The notes: generated by a model not told the origin, from the letters alone. 64,000 nucleotides of DNA from Phaeosaccion multiseriatum (GCA_965112735.1 OZ218960.1:1-64000), one strand, 5' to 3'. Shown: positions 12,101 to 23,389, counted from the stretch's first letter. Made by a program: numbers and translations.

Positions 12101-14622
12101 ACCTGGCCAAACTGCAATTCAAACTGCAGTACCCGTGGGAGACAATGATGCAAATGGTGGAGCGGTTCACGCGGACATATAAGCGCAAGCGGAAGGTGGT
12201 GGGCGCGTTGGCCAGTCATCTAGATACCATGATCGAGCTGCCATGGAAGCAAGTCAGTCAGGTGTCGCGTGACTACTTTTCGATGTGCACACCAGCGGAG
12301 GCTCAGCAAACGGGTGCCGTGGCCGCTCAGGCGTGGGCTGCATGGGAGGCCGAGCTTGAGGAGGATGCGTCTCGTCTGCCCTCGGAGATGTGTCCAGCTG
12401 CCGTTGCTGGTGCCGCCGATGGTGAGGAGCTCGTTCCGGAGGAGGGCCGCATCGCCCCCCCTGGGGAGCTGTCAGCTGCGGAGTCGCCGTCGGAGCCTGG
12501 TACGGCAGTCGGCGATCTACTGGCCACGGAAGAAGCAGCGGATGCAGTTAATGAAGCGGAGGATGCAGTGGATTCGGAGGATGCAGTGGATTCAGTTTCT
12601 AAGGAGCCGGTGGAGCAGGAGCCCACCTTGCAGCTCGAGCTTGATGTGCATCGACGAGAGGCAGAGCGACAGTTCGGGTGGTCTCTACCAGGCACGGTGC
12701 CTGCTGCCGCCGCGCACAGACGAGCGGCTGGAGCTTTGGGTGGCAGTCTGCATGTCGAGGCCGCGTGGTGGGTGCGTGCGCAGCGGGCTGATGCGGAGCT
12801 GGAAGCACTCCGTCGTCGGGTTCAGGCTGGCCCCACGGGCGGCGTGGTGGATGCTGGTGGGGGTGAGTTCTTTGTGGACGAGGACGGGCTCCTGATGCGT
12901 AAGTGGGCTCCTGGGGGCTTTCGGTGGCGGGTGCGGCACACTCGGCTACAAGTGTGTGTGCCCAAGGAGATGCGGCCAGCCTTGCTGCATGCCGCCCACA
13001 CCGATGCCATCGCAGGAGGGCACCAAGGGCCGGGCCGTATGCTGGATGCGCTGCAAGAGCGCGTATGGTGGGAGAAGATGAATGCACACGCGCTGTATTG
13101 GGCCCGCTCTTGTCTGGCGTGTCAGACACGCAAGACTCCTCGCCGGCAGCCAAAGCCTGTGCCTCTGTCGTCCATTTCCAAGGTGGATGGACCTTGGGCG
13201 GTCATGGGCGCTGATGTGGCCGGCCCCTTTCCTATGGGCATGGGCGGTGAGGAGTATCTCTTGGTGTTTCAGGATTGGTTCACGAAGTGGACAGTGGTGG
13301 TGCCTTTGAGGGCACAGGACTATACGGCGGAAGGTATTGCTCGGGCCTTCGTGCGGCATGTCGTCACCACCCTGGGTGTGCCCCGAGTGCTGGTGAGCGA
13401 TCAAGGCTCGCAGTTCACCAGTGCGCTCATGGGCGACGTGATGCGGGTTCTATCGGCGTCGCAAGTGTTCACGACGCCGATGCATCAGCAGGCCAATGGG
13501 CAGGTGGAGCGTTTCATGGCCACGATCAAGGACATGTTGGCGACGACCGTGGAGACACAGATGCAGCAGTGGCCGGATTACGTCGCCGGGCTCACCTATG
13601 CGTACAACTGCCGCTCGCAGGAGAGCACGGGTATGGCGCCATTCTACGCCTTGTTCGGTCGGCACCCCCCGGTGCCTCTACAGGCGATGCTTCCGGCGCT
13701 AGTGGAGGACGGGTCGTTTTCGTCTGCCTCGGCATGGGTTCATGAGCTGCGGGCACGTCTGGCAGCGGCTGCGGCGGTGGTCAATGGGAGGCGCTGCGAC
13801 TACCACGGGAGATAGCAGCTGAAGAACGCCTCACGCCGGTGGCCGACGCCCCTGCGACCCGGAACCAAGGTGATGTTGTATCGTCCTGGTGCCGCCGCCC
13901 AGCAAGAAGGGGAAGAACTCGAAGGGCCCCCGTCAGCGCAACTCAAGGCTCTGCAGGATTCGTGGGATGGTCCTTATACAGTCTTGCCTTGGCCATCACT
14001 GGGGGCCTACTGTGCTCAGCACGGGCGGGTGAGTGAAGAGCACTATCAGGTCATGCAGCGCAGCGCAGTGTATCTGTCTATGAAACGGGTGCGAGGCAAT
14101 GGGGTGGAGCAGCTGCAACGGGCGTACCACAGAGACTTGACGAAGCCGTTCGTCGACGGGGTGAGCGAGCGGCCTTCCGGACTCCCGGAAGGGTTCGCCA
14201 GGTACCATATCCGTTGGTGCTCTCCTCAGTGGGCTACCAGCGCAATGCAGGAGCAGCGTAGCTTAGAGCTGGACGAGGTTAGCGAAGGGAAAGTGCCCAC
14301 GCTGGCGAGGATTGTGAAATTTCGCTGGCGCAAGGCCACCGGGCTGCCACTGCGGCGCGAGTATAACGTGCGGTGGGCGGTGGCGGACGGAGGCACTTTC
14401 CAGACCTGGGAATGGGCAGAGTGGTTGCTGGAGCGGGGACACGCCAAGGCCATAGAGGCATTCGAAAACGCTCTCCCACACACTGCCCTCGACCCAGGAG
14501 TGAATGTCAAAAGAGGGCATAGGTCTAAACGGGAAGGCACGATCCGTCTGCGGCAACATGAGAAGTGGGGCAGCGGGCTGGCGCACGAGACGCAATTCTA
14601 TCGCTCGCATCTCGGCTACTGA
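9160..14622 (+). pseudogene. Ty3/gypsy chromovirus pol with embedded DEDDy 3'-5' exonuclease, element 2 (two in-frame stops)
   Basis: One frame runs from the ATG at 9160 to 14622, interrupted only by TGA at 10411-10413 and TAG at 13813-13815. The order is RT (about 9470-10400, catalytic FVDD at 10003-10014, preceded by an intact MPQGAKNAP box), RNase H (about 10470-10850), a Gln-rich linker, a DEDDy exonuclease (about 11360-11910), an unassigned 330-residue region rich in Glu and Ala, and integrase with HHCC zinc site (about 12990-13130) and DDE core (Asp near 13209, VSDQGSQF near 13396, NGQVERF near 13498). A chromodomain-like segment (YNVRW...WEWAEW) lies near 14300-14480. No gag or protease is visible upstream, so the copy is 5'-incomplete or begins in pol. 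Both stops could come from single C-to-T changes (CGA and CAG). It is clearly a different lineage from element 1. Confidence 0.93.
11360..11910 (+). other. RNase D/WRN-like DEDDy 3'-5' exonuclease domain inside retrotransposon pol
   Basis: All exonuclease motifs of the DNA_pol_A_exo1 (DEDDy) family are readable. Motif I is AMDSEW, with Asp at 11428-11430 and Glu at 11434-11436. Motif II is KLAHHWSHDQRAL, with Asp at 11638-11640. Motif III is Tyr at 11857-11859 and Asp at 11869-11871, in the YxxxD spacing. The segment just before motif III (DWTQRPLSAAQREYAFADAA) has the typical look of RNase D, WRN and EXD2 exonucleases. In known members these residues bind two metal ions and remove nucleotides from 3' ends. 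The domain sits in the same frame as RNase H upstream and integrase downstream, so it would be part of the polyprotein. Confidence 0.85.
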
Positions 14623-14660
14623 GGGAGCTGGCGGAAGAGGCGGGGGTGTAGTGAGGGGGA

Positions 14661-14752
14661 TGTTAGAAGTGGTCTAGTTGGGGTCCCTTGGGGACCCAAT
14701 CAGTAGTGTTAGAAGTGGTCTAGTTGGGGTCCCTTGGGGACCCAATCAGTAG
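14661..14752. repeat. Two tandem 46-bp units with internal hairpin after element 2
   Basis: A 46-bp unit starting TGTTAGAAGTGGTCTAG is present twice, at 14661-14706 and 14707-14752. Each unit has an imperfect inverted repeat around ggtccc/gggacc. A purine-rich run (gtgaggggga, 14651-14660) lies immediately upstream, so the first TG could mark a 3' LTR start after a polypurine tract. No matching 5' LTR is seen. Confidence 0.75.
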
Positions 14753-14938
14753 TGTACGGCCGAAAAGGGGCCAACGATGGTAAATCAGTAATAAATAAAA
14801 GGAGGCGCAGCCTGCGTGTGGGCTGGCTTCCGGGTGCTTGTCTCAGCTTCTGCTTAGCTTCTGCTTGGCTTCTGCTTTCTGCTTGGCTTTAGCTTGGCTT
14901 TCAGTCTAGCTGTCGGTAGTTTCGACAGGTTCTCAAGT

Positions 14939-15076
14939 GGTTCTCGAGTCCTGAGGCCTCGGACGAAGTGGTTCTCCACTGGTTCTCGAGTCCTGAGGCC
15001 TCGGACGAAGTGGTTCTCCACTGGTTCTCGAGTCCTGAGGCCTCGGACGAAGTGGTTCTCCACTGGTTCTCGAGTC
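14939..15076. repeat. 42-bp tandem repeat, about 3.3 copies
   Basis: The unit begins GGTTCTCGAGTCCTGAGGCC at 14939, 14981, 15023 and 15065 (last copy partial), with an exact 42-bp period. It lies between element 2 and the first copy of the dispersed subtelomeric repeat. No coding role is apparent. Confidence 0.9.
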
Positions 15077-15388
15077 TGTAAAACGACGTACGCACGACCG
15101 ACATGCGCTGTCGCCTCCAGACAGGATGGAACTAGACACACGGACAAGGTAACAGCAACCCCAAAGCCAGCCTAGCAGCCAGCCTTGCCTCTATTACTTA
15201 TTGCATGCTAGTCCTAAACGACCACCTTCGCACATAGGATAGTGCGAGCCACGCCACCCGTTCTCACCGCATCTGCCTGGGCCTGGGCCATTGACTTATG
15301 GCCCATCTCATCTGAGGCCTTCCAACATCCCCAATGCCTATCCCGGGGCCTTCCAACATCCCCCAATAGCTATCCGCCACTTCCAACA
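15077..15388. repeat. Dispersed subtelomeric repeat, copy A
   Basis: A block of about 310 bp starting TGTAAAACGACGTACGCACG and ending near a cttccaacat motif recurs in this window at 17949 and 19235, with a diverged copy near 24863. It contains a short hairpin made by GGGCCAT and ATGGCCC around 15290-15304. It has no open frame of note and no recognised transposon termini. It may be a non-autonomous element or a segmentally duplicated subtelomeric unit. Confidence 0.85.
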
Positions 15389-15389
15389 T

Positions 15390-16060
15390 GAAGCTCCTCC
15401 CACTCAGCGGAGCTTCCCTTGCCTTCCTCCCCCACATCCTGCTGTAGAGAGGCCTGCAACTCCGTCTCTCGCTGAAGGCGTTTCTGCTGCACCACCTGCG
15501 GAGACAACTGCAGTGTTGACTCCTCCTTCCCCAACCGCAGCTGTTGCTCAAGCTTCACCTCTTGCAATTGTCTAGCTAACACGCTCCTCCACCTCCTTAT
15601 GCAGCTGCCTTTCTTTCTCCTGCATGTCTCTCTGATGCAGTCGCCACTCACGTTTACACTTCACATCTTCCAGCAATCTACTCTTTGTCTCTTGCTGTTC
15701 ATTCTCGTGTAGTCGCTGTTGGGCGAGTGTTCTTCTCTTGCTCCGTACTGAGCCGCTGCGCCTTCTCCTCTTCCTCCAGCTGCAACTGCTGTTTGACCTT
15801 CTCCTCTTTCTCATGCAGCAGCTGCTTCCCCCCTCCTCCTCCTCCTCCTCCTCCTCCTCCTCCTCCTCCTCCTCCTCCTCCTCCTCCTCCTCCTCCTCCT
15901 TCACCTTCTCATCCAACTGCAGCTGCTGCTTCACGCACCATCTCTTTCTCCAGTTGCAGCTGCTCTTTTTGCCTCCTCCAGTTTTCCCCCCAGCTGCAGC
16001 TGCTCTTCCTTCACTCTCTCTTCCTCCAATTGCAGTTGCTCCCGCTTCTCCCTAGGCAGC
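15390..16060 (-). pseudogene. Degenerate coiled-coil-like coding remnant with Glu tract
   Basis: On the minus strand several short frames encode Gln/Leu/Glu/Lys-rich text with the recurring motif QLQLEE, for example around 15560-15610, 15920-15935 and 15960-16050. The frames do not join without shifts, and a (CCT)n tract at about 15834-15900 reads as poly-Glu in one of them. This looks like the decayed remains of a repetitive coiled-coil protein gene, or simple-sequence DNA that mimics one. No start or splice structure could be set. Confidence 0.35.
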
Positions 16061-16719
16061 TATGGAAGAGGAGGGAGGCCGCGAAAAGGAGAAGAAGAGA
16101 GGCAGGCGAGGAGGGAAAGGAGAAGGCGAGGCTCCAGAAAAAGGCAGCGCGGGAAAGGGGGATACGGAACTGGTCGGCGCCAGCCGGTTCCTGGCCAAAA
16201 GAAACAAAAGCTTCTTGAAAGTATGTCCGTTTTCTCTCCCCCCCTTTAATTTTAAATCCAACAAGCAAATCTTCGACAGGAAGAATTCGGCGCCAAGAAT
16301 TCTCCCAACTTTCCGCCGTTCCTTGAATTTTCTTGCTTTCTCCTCCCCTCCTCCTCCTCAACATACCTGTCGAGGAGATGAAGCCCTCTCTGTGTCTCCG
16401 CCCACTGTTGCTGGTGGTGGGCTTGTTGGAGATCGGACACCTCATCCCACGCGTGCAAGGCCAGGGTGAGAGCGGCCCCGAGCGGCCATCCTAACTTGGG
16501 AGGACTGCTGGCTTCGTTCCCGTGTCCCCAGCCTGCGTCAGGAGACAGAGTTCCTCCTCTCTCCTCGTCCTGCCGAAGTCCCGAGGCATGCTGGTCCTAT
16601 AGCTCGCCGCATCAGCCATTTCCCCCCGCCCCCCTTCTCTTTTTGTCTTCCCTCTGCCTGTCTTCTCTCTTGCTGCCTCTCTTTGCCGTTGAGCAGTGTT
16701 GGACGATGTCTGCACCGGT
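16061..16719. other. No clear gene
   Basis: Short frames on both strands lack recognisable domains and splice structure. Nothing beyond mild low-complexity sequence was found before the foldback element. Confidence 0.5.
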
Positions 16720-17362
16720 GTTACGATATAAGGCATCCCAATATGCCTTCAGTATTATCCAAACGCGCGTTTGGATAATACTGAAGGCATATTGGGATGC
16801 CTTATATCGTAACAAAAGGTGGGTTCCTTGAGCCCTACACCTTCGCACCGGGGGGTTGGCGCTACCGACACGTTCGTCCCTAAATACTGTCCCTTTGTTT
16901 ATCCCACCAGTTTTCACGTGCTTTTTTCAACAGGGTACGACCCTCTGGTATCTCCTTGGGAACCCCCCTCGGGAAACATCATATTATTTTTTCCTCTTTC
17001 CTCAGGTAGGCGCGTTTGGATAATACTGAAGGCATATTGGGATGCCTTATATCGTAACAAAAGAGGGGTTCGAGTCCTACCTGAGGAAAGAGGAAAAAAT
17101 AATATGATGTTTCCCGAGGGGGGTTCCCAAGGAGATACCAGAGGGTCGTACCCTGTTGAAAAAAGCACGTGAAAACTGGTGGGATAAACAAAGGGACAGT
17201 ATTTAGGGACGAACGTGTCGGTAGCGCCAACCCCCCGGTGCGAAGGTGTAGGGCTCAAGGAACCCACCTTTTGTTACGATATAAGGCATCCCAATATGCC
17301 TTCAGTATTATCCAAACGTTTGGATAATACTGAAGGCATATTGGGATGCCTTATATCGTAAC
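16720..17362. mobile_element. Foldback (palindromic) element 1 with tRNA-like T-arm
   Basis: Both ends are inverted repeats built from a 46-bp module that starts GTTACGATATAAGGCATCCC. A near-perfect palindrome covers 16719-16814 and another 17272-17363, and a third single module lies in the middle (about 17011-17058). Between them, 16814-17010 and about 17066-17271 are long inverted copies of each other. The central module is followed by GGTTCGAGTCC (17068-17078), which is the tRNA T-loop/B-box consensus. The flanks share ACCGG (CACCGGT before, AACCGGC after), compatible with a decayed 7-bp target duplication. There is no transposase, so it would move only with help in trans. Confidence 0.8.
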
Positions 17363-17395
17363 AACCGGCGAGGGCGGGTACGACTCTGGCAACAG

Positions 17396-20300
17396 TATGT
17401 GTACCTGCGCTTCTCCTGATGAAGTCCCCATCATCTGCGCGGAACAGACTTGCCAGGTAGGTACCCATCCCTCTTTCACCTCGCATCTGAGTCTCCCATC
17501 CCCCCCCCCCACCGGCCGGGGCTGTAGGTACGGCTGGTGCTCTCTCCTGAAGGAGACTGGTGTTAGTCCCATCCATATCCGCAGCTATTTATGGCTGGTG
17601 GCACTGCTGGCCTGGCTGCCTATCTTTGTGTCAAGCAAGTGCTCAAGCAAGAAGTACTTACCCACCAAGCCTTGTCTGGCACCACTGCCTGTTCCCCTCC
17701 GTTGCTCTTCCCCGCACTGCCGCGTTGTTCCTTCCTTCCTTCCTTTCTTCCTTCCCTCCATCTCACTGCTCCCCCCCTGGCGGGACTGGCTGTGTGCCTC
17801 ACATTGCCCTTGACTTGCCGTGGGTCAGGACATACGCTTCGTGGTGAGTGTTGCTTGTCACTGCCTGCTGCCACCCGCCCTGGGAGGAGGATGCGCGGGG
17901 GGGGGAGGGGGGGGGGGAGGACGAGAGGGACGAGAGGGAGGGCACATTTGTAAAACGACGTACGCACGACCGACATGCGCTGTCGCCTACAGATAGGATA
18001 GAACTAGACACACGGACAAGGTAACAGCAACCCCAAAGCCAGCCTAGCAGCCAGCCTTGCCTCTATTAACTTATTGCATGCTAGTCCTAAACGACCACCT
18101 TCGCACATAGGATAGTGAGAGCCACGCCACCCGTTCTCACCGCGTCTGCCTGGGCCTGGGCCATTGACTTATGGCCCATCTCATCGAGGCCTTCCAACAT
18201 CCCCAATGCCTATCCCGGGGCCTTCCAACATCCCCAATAGCTATCCGCCACTTTCAACATCCCCTTGACAAGACTGTTGCGTGTCCCCACGCAACACAAG
18301 CGGATTCGCCTACCGAAGCTCGACTGTCGCACAAGCCTCCATGCTGCTTCCAAAAAAAGAAAACGGATGAGCATTATGCAACACTCACCCAGATGTGTGC
18401 GACCGCTCTTCCCACACACACCCCCTGTATTGATGAGAAAGTCCCACGACTCAAACTCACCCACACAGGCTCACGGATGAGAAGATCCCACGACTCAAAC
18501 TCACCCGCGCCATATCTTTCTCCACTCCTACTCGCCACCAGCGTTGCCAAAGCCTCGTTGCGCACCACTAATGCTGACTGCTAAAGTGTTTACTGGTGTG
18601 CCTACAAGGCACCCAGACAGTCCCTAAAGCAGCCTTGCGAGTATCCTTCTCTGTCTCCCGCCAAGCTCCGTGCAACAGCAACAGCCGCGCTGCTGCCACA
18701 CTCGAAAGCCGTGCCCGCTGTAGGGCACCGCTCTCGGCAATTCTCTGTCTCCACTGCCCACCAACCTCCAGCATCCATTTCCGTGCAACAACAACATCCG
18801 TGCTGCTGCCACACTCGAAAGCTGTGCCCGCTGTAGACACCACTCCCGGCAATTCTCTCTCTCCACTGCCCACCAACCTTCAGCATCCATTTCCGTGCAA
18901 CAACAACATCCGTGCTGCTGCCACACTCGAAAGCTGTGCCCGCTGTAGACACCACTCCCGGCAATTCTCTCTCTCCACTGCCCACCAACCTTCAGCATAC
19001 ATTTCCGTGCAACAACAACATCCGTGCTGCTGCCACACTCGAAAGCCGTGCCCGCTGTAAGACACCGCTTCCGGCAATTCTCTCCCTCCACTCCCGCCTC
19101 TCCGTGCAACAACAACTCCGCTGCTGTCGCACGTCGTACGGCACTGCTTATGTGCCGCACTGTGCTCCCCTAACACGCCTCTTCCTTCCCTGCCTAAGCC
19201 TCTTGGCTAAGTGCTGCTTTCGGGCCTTTGGGGTTGTAAAACGACGTACGCACGACCGACATGCGCTGTCGCCTACAGATAGGATAGAACTAGACACACG
19301 GACAAGGTAACAGCAACCCCAAAGCCAGCCTAGCAGCCAGCCTTGCCTCTATTAACTTATTGCATGCTAGTCCTAAACGACCACCTTCGCACATAGGATA
19401 GTGAGAGCCACGCCACCCGTTCTCACCGCGTCTGCCTGGGCCTGGGCCATTGACTTATGGCCCATCTCATCGAGGCCTTCCAACACATTGCGTGCCGAAA
19501 TGAGCTCGGCCTCCGCTGCTGTAAGCCCACGCCCCTGCCTTGGCTGGCCTCCGGATGATGGTGTGCTGCCTGCCTGTGCTGTGCTGTGCCCATGCATGCA
19601 CCTCAATCACATGGACTGCTGCCTCTCTGCCTCTCACCCTCCTCCCCTCCGCACCTCGCCTATCTATGCCCACTCGTCGTGAAGGACTGCGCCCTCCAAT
19701 GTACGGGGCCTTCTTCGTGCCAGGTGGGGATGGGCAGTGATGCATATCATGATGTGGGCAGACGTGGGAAGGAACTGCGGTTGCTGGTGCCTCTTGTACT
19801 TTCCGATGCCAGGTTGGGGCTTTGGTGTTGCAAGCGCTCGACTGCCTCCGTCCCCTCCTCTTTGACTTGCCTCCCTCCCTTGTGACTCGAAGCCTTTGTC
19901 TGTGTTCTCCGCTAACTCTTTGTTACTCTCAACACCACACAGCGGAGCGATTTTGCCGGCACTAGCTCTGTTAGCTGTGACGGTGATTTCTCGTGCGCGG
20001 TGAGTCGAGGACGGGTCCATCCTGTCGTCTCGCGGCGTGCCCAATGGCCAGCCAAGTTTATGTCTACCTCTTGCTGCCTGTCCTGCTCGTGCCTCGCTCT
20101 TCTCGGCCGATCCTCCGCCCCCCCCCCCTCATGTACCATGCTTGTTGCTCCCTCCGAGCCAGCCTCTCGCCCTCTTGTAAGAAGGCATCCTTTTGCTAGG
20201 CTGGCAGCTACCCCCGTGAATAAAAAGGATGCCTTCTTACACTGAATGCTGCCTGTCGTCTCTGCTCTTCCCATCCGCCCTGCTGCCTGTCCGTTGTACA

Positions 20301-23300
20301 CCACACAGTTTTCCTCGTTCCTCGACACCACGACAGTTCTCTGCGGAGGCAATAATGCCTGTTATGTGAGTCCGAGCAACACAATCCTGAAAGGCAGGCG
20401 CGGAGCAACACCATCCTTAAAGGCGGGCGAGTCTCACGCCTCTCTATGTGTGTTTTCCCTCTGCGTGCTCTCTCTCTTCGGCTCCCACCTTCTTCCTGTC
20501 TACATGGCTGACATGGCTGACACAGATCGCCTCGCTGAGTGGCTCGTCGAGCGCCACCTGCGAACTCGATTCCTGCCGGGTGAGTGTCAGTCAGCACGAC
20601 TTCGCTCTCCCTGTCTCTTGTTGGTCCTCCCACGTGTCTCTTGGGGGTCCTCCCCCCACATGCCGCTGGCCACACCTCCTTTCGTCGTTCGATTATCTAG
20701 CTACTCTCCCCCGGCGCAATACTACCACATCAATCGAAGGCTGTCTGTCTGCTGCTTCCTGCCTACACAAAGCATGTTGTCCAATCTGTCCAATGCCCGG
20801 GACCTAAGTGTGTGACTCTCGCTGGTCTTGCTCGTCTTGACTTGCTGCAGGCTGTGTGCCTAGCCAGGCCTCGCGCCTCGCGTCAACGACCAGAAGCATC
20901 ACTACTAGCCCTAACCCCGCTGCCTCCTCCACCACCTGTTTGTTGCCTCTCGTGGGGCTTGGTTACTTACTTTGGCCCTACTTTCCGCAGTTCCTTTCCG
21001 TTTGTTCTTCTTCTGGGGATCCGGAGTGCACCTCAGAGGTCACATGCATCGACGATGCGTGCATAGTAAGTTCACATTCCGTCCTTCGCTCATTCACTGA
21101 GGGCACTCAGCACTCGTCGAGGCTTCGCATGTCTTTCCCGGCCCGGCCGTAGTAGCTGGTAGCTTTCCGTGACCTTGTTGCTCCATTGCTCTCGCTCGTC
21201 GCTCGTCGCTCGTGATCGCCGCTCGACCCACCTTCCACCTTTGGGCCCTGGCCTGGCCCACCCCCACCCCACCCTATATGCATATGCAGGACGCTACTTT
21301 GTACGCCAAGGCCAAGGCTACGTGCGACATAGGCAGCAATGGCTGCAGTACGCTCGAGGTGGGCTGTGGTGGCGCGAGAGGGGGGGGGCGGGCGAGAGGG
21401 TGTGCTTTGGACCCTCACCCTCACATGTAGGCACACCCTCACCTGTCTGTCTCCTACGCTCTCTGCCACTCTTCGCTCGGCCTTGACAAACAGACCCTAA
21501 GCGCAACATCATGCTGCGAAGGGGCGTCTTGGTAAGTGCTCGCAGGCAGCCAAGTGTGCGCGACGGACCGATGGACTGCTTCATTTTTGTGAAGACAGTA
21601 GCTAGAATAGAGCCGGTAGCAGCAGCCACCTACGGCAGTCCCACTCGCACGTTCTTTCTTCCTCGCCCGCCCCCGCCCCGTACGTTGCTCCATTCATGCA
21701 TTGTGCGCTTTGCCTGCCGTTCCCTCCTTCCCCCTGCACCTCCTTACCTTTCTACATTGCTTGCTTGCTTGCTTGCTTGCAACACCATTAATAGCCCCTC
21801 GTTCATCAACAAGTGTGGAGGTAAGAGCGAGAGGAGGGTGGAGTTTTGCCCCCCCCCGCCCGGGCTCAGACTCCGCATCTGCGGGCGCGGAAAGAGCGGG
21901 GCGTTGACTCCTTCGGGTCGACCCAATCCCTTGTCAATTCGCTGGTCTGGCTGTGGCGACTTGCCCTAGCTTCGATGATTGATTGGACTTGGCTGGGACT
22001 TGCGTTCGTCCCATCTGTCCAGCTGGCCCTTCTTGCTCTGCGTCTGTTGGCTTACCGCTCCTCCTCCCCCTGCGTCCCCCCCCCCCCCTGCTCCCTGTCC
22101 CCCCTCCCCTTTGCCCATTTGTCTTTCTTCCTTGCTTGCTCCCCTCTCTCCCTGCCTCTCTCCTTGGCTGTATGGACAACTCATCGCCCCCCTCCCCCCC
22201 ACCACCCCCCACCACAGCCCCCCCTGTCGAGCCCCCCCCTGTCCCGACGTGCCCCGGGCCGGAAACCCTTCTGGCTAACCCGCGCTTCGACCGCTTGCTC
22301 TTCTCTTGGCAAACCTTCGTCAAAGACACCGACACCTCCCTGGTCGGCAGCATCACGGACGGGGGCAACGGGGCCTTGTTCGACATCGAGACGTCTGGCG
22401 AAGAGGATTGGCACATGCAAATCTATCAACAGGTCAGAGTGCCCGTCTCCGGACAATTTTATACGCTGACCTTCGTGATGGTGGCCGAGGCTGGTGAGGG
22501 AGGTGCCGGGCAGGCCTACATCCAGCAGCAAGGAGGCAGCTGGGACGTCTTCGGGAGGACGGAATGCTCCGTGGGTGAACCCGGAGGCTTCGGGTCCACA
22601 ACGGTGTGCATCGTTGAAGCGACGATCGACGATGTGAGCCTGCCAATCAAGTTCGGCTTCGAGCATGACAACGCCAGAGGAGGGGACGGGGGCAGGTTCA
22701 CTCTGACTGGGGCCGCTCTGTGTGTGGAGCCGCCGCGTGACCCCCTGCGCTGCCCCGCTGGCAGCACCAACCTCCTGCCCAACCCCCGCTTCTTACAAGG
22801 CCTGGAATCTTGGCGCACCTATGTTAAAGCCTACGATACCTCCCTCGAGGGGAGTATTACTGCGTTCGTAGACCCGCCGAGAACCGGCTGGGCAGTGTAC
22901 GATGTCCAGACAGCGGCGGAAAAGGCTTGGCACATGCAGTTGTATCAGGTCTTGGTCATCCCCGAGGCCGGCCAGGTGTACACGCTCTCCTTCACCATCT
23001 TGCCCGTGGGGGGACGCCGCAGCAACGACAAGCGAGAGGTGGAAGTGTACATACAGGTGCGTGGGGTGGGTGTCAGGACAGAGGGGGGGAGAGTTGCGAG
23101 TAATCCTGTCCGTAAAGCCTAATACTCTCGAAACACTTGCTTACCTACGTACCTACCCGTCACCGCCCCCTTCCAGCAAGACGAAAAACCCTATGCGCTC
23201 TTGGCCAAGAAGGCTTGCGTGGTTGGTAGCGGGGATTCTGTGACTTGCACCGTGAGCGCGGTGGTAGAGGACATTCTCCTCCCCATCGCATTCGGCGTTA

Positions 23301-23389
23301 AGGGCGCGACGGAGGAGGGCGTCTTCCGTGTCACCTCCGCTTCCGTCCGCAGCTGCAGTGTGGAGGCCGCGCAGTCTGGCGGTCGCTAA
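17396..23389 (+). CDS. Multi-exon secreted-type protein: Cys-rich mini-exon repeats plus two CBM4/9-like domains (5' end not found)
   Basis: Supported exons are 17396-17456, 19685-19723, 19943-19999, 20309-20365, 20526-20579, 20991-21065, 21290-21358, 21494-21531, 21795-21820, 22218-23056 and 23177-23389. Most small exons are phase 0, 39-75 nt long, and each encodes one short repeat of the type V-x-C-x-G-x-x-x-C ending just before a GTGAG/GTAAG donor (for example VSCDGDFSCA, VLCGGNNACY, ATCELDSCR). From 21494 on, the splice phases agree to the stop at 23387-23389. The 3' part holds two related beta-sandwich repeats (about 22265-22735 and 22760-23386), each with a LANPRF/LPNPRF start, a SW-x-T motif and a WHMQ(I/L)YQ motif, like CBM_4_9 carbohydrate-binding modules. 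A cell-surface or secreted glycan-binding role is inferred. The start codon, signal peptide and possibly further mini-exons are missing. Repeat copies B and C lie in its introns. Confidence 0.6.
17949..18260. repeat. Dispersed subtelomeric repeat, copy B
   Basis: This copy nearly matches copy A over its whole length, with small differences such as TACAGATAGGATAG for TCCAGACAGGATGG near the start. It starts with TGTAAAACGACG at 17949 and ends near ctttcaacat at 18260. It lies between the first supported Cys-rich exon and the later ones. Confidence 0.9.
18668..19130. repeat. 112-bp tandem repeat, about four copies
   Basis: Units starting CCGTGCAACA recur at 18668, 18781, 18893, 19005 and 19102, a period of 112-113 bp with a shortened last copy. 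Each unit carries a tcgaaagc-tgtgcccgctgta segment and a ccaccaacct segment. Open frames through it are present on both strands because the unit has few stops, so they are not evidence for a gene. Confidence 0.9.
19235..19485. repeat. Dispersed subtelomeric repeat, copy C (3'-truncated)
   Basis: This copy matches copy B from TGTAAAACGACG to about CGAGGCCTTCCAACA, then diverges, so the last 60 bp or so of the full unit are missing. It sits directly upstream of the Cys-rich exon at 19685. Confidence 0.88.
20177..20240. other. 18-bp inverted repeat (strong hairpin) in an intron
   Basis: GTAAGAAGGCATCCTTTT at 20177-20194 is the reverse complement of 20223-20240, leaving a 28-nt loop. It lies in the intron between two Cys-rich mini-exons. 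It resembles a small foldback insertion, but no target duplication was established. Confidence 0.75.

Noticed and set aside
14939-15076. 42-bp direct repeats as a possible CRISPR array
   Set aside because: The units are adjacent without spacers and the genome is eukaryotic.
15077-15096. Similarity of TGTAAAACGACG to the M13 forward primer site (vector contamination)
   Set aside because: The match stops after about 12 bases, and the block recurs three times within native repeat sequence.
18602-19160. Open frames through the 112-bp satellite
   Set aside because: They repeat with the satellite on both strands and show no domain or splice support.
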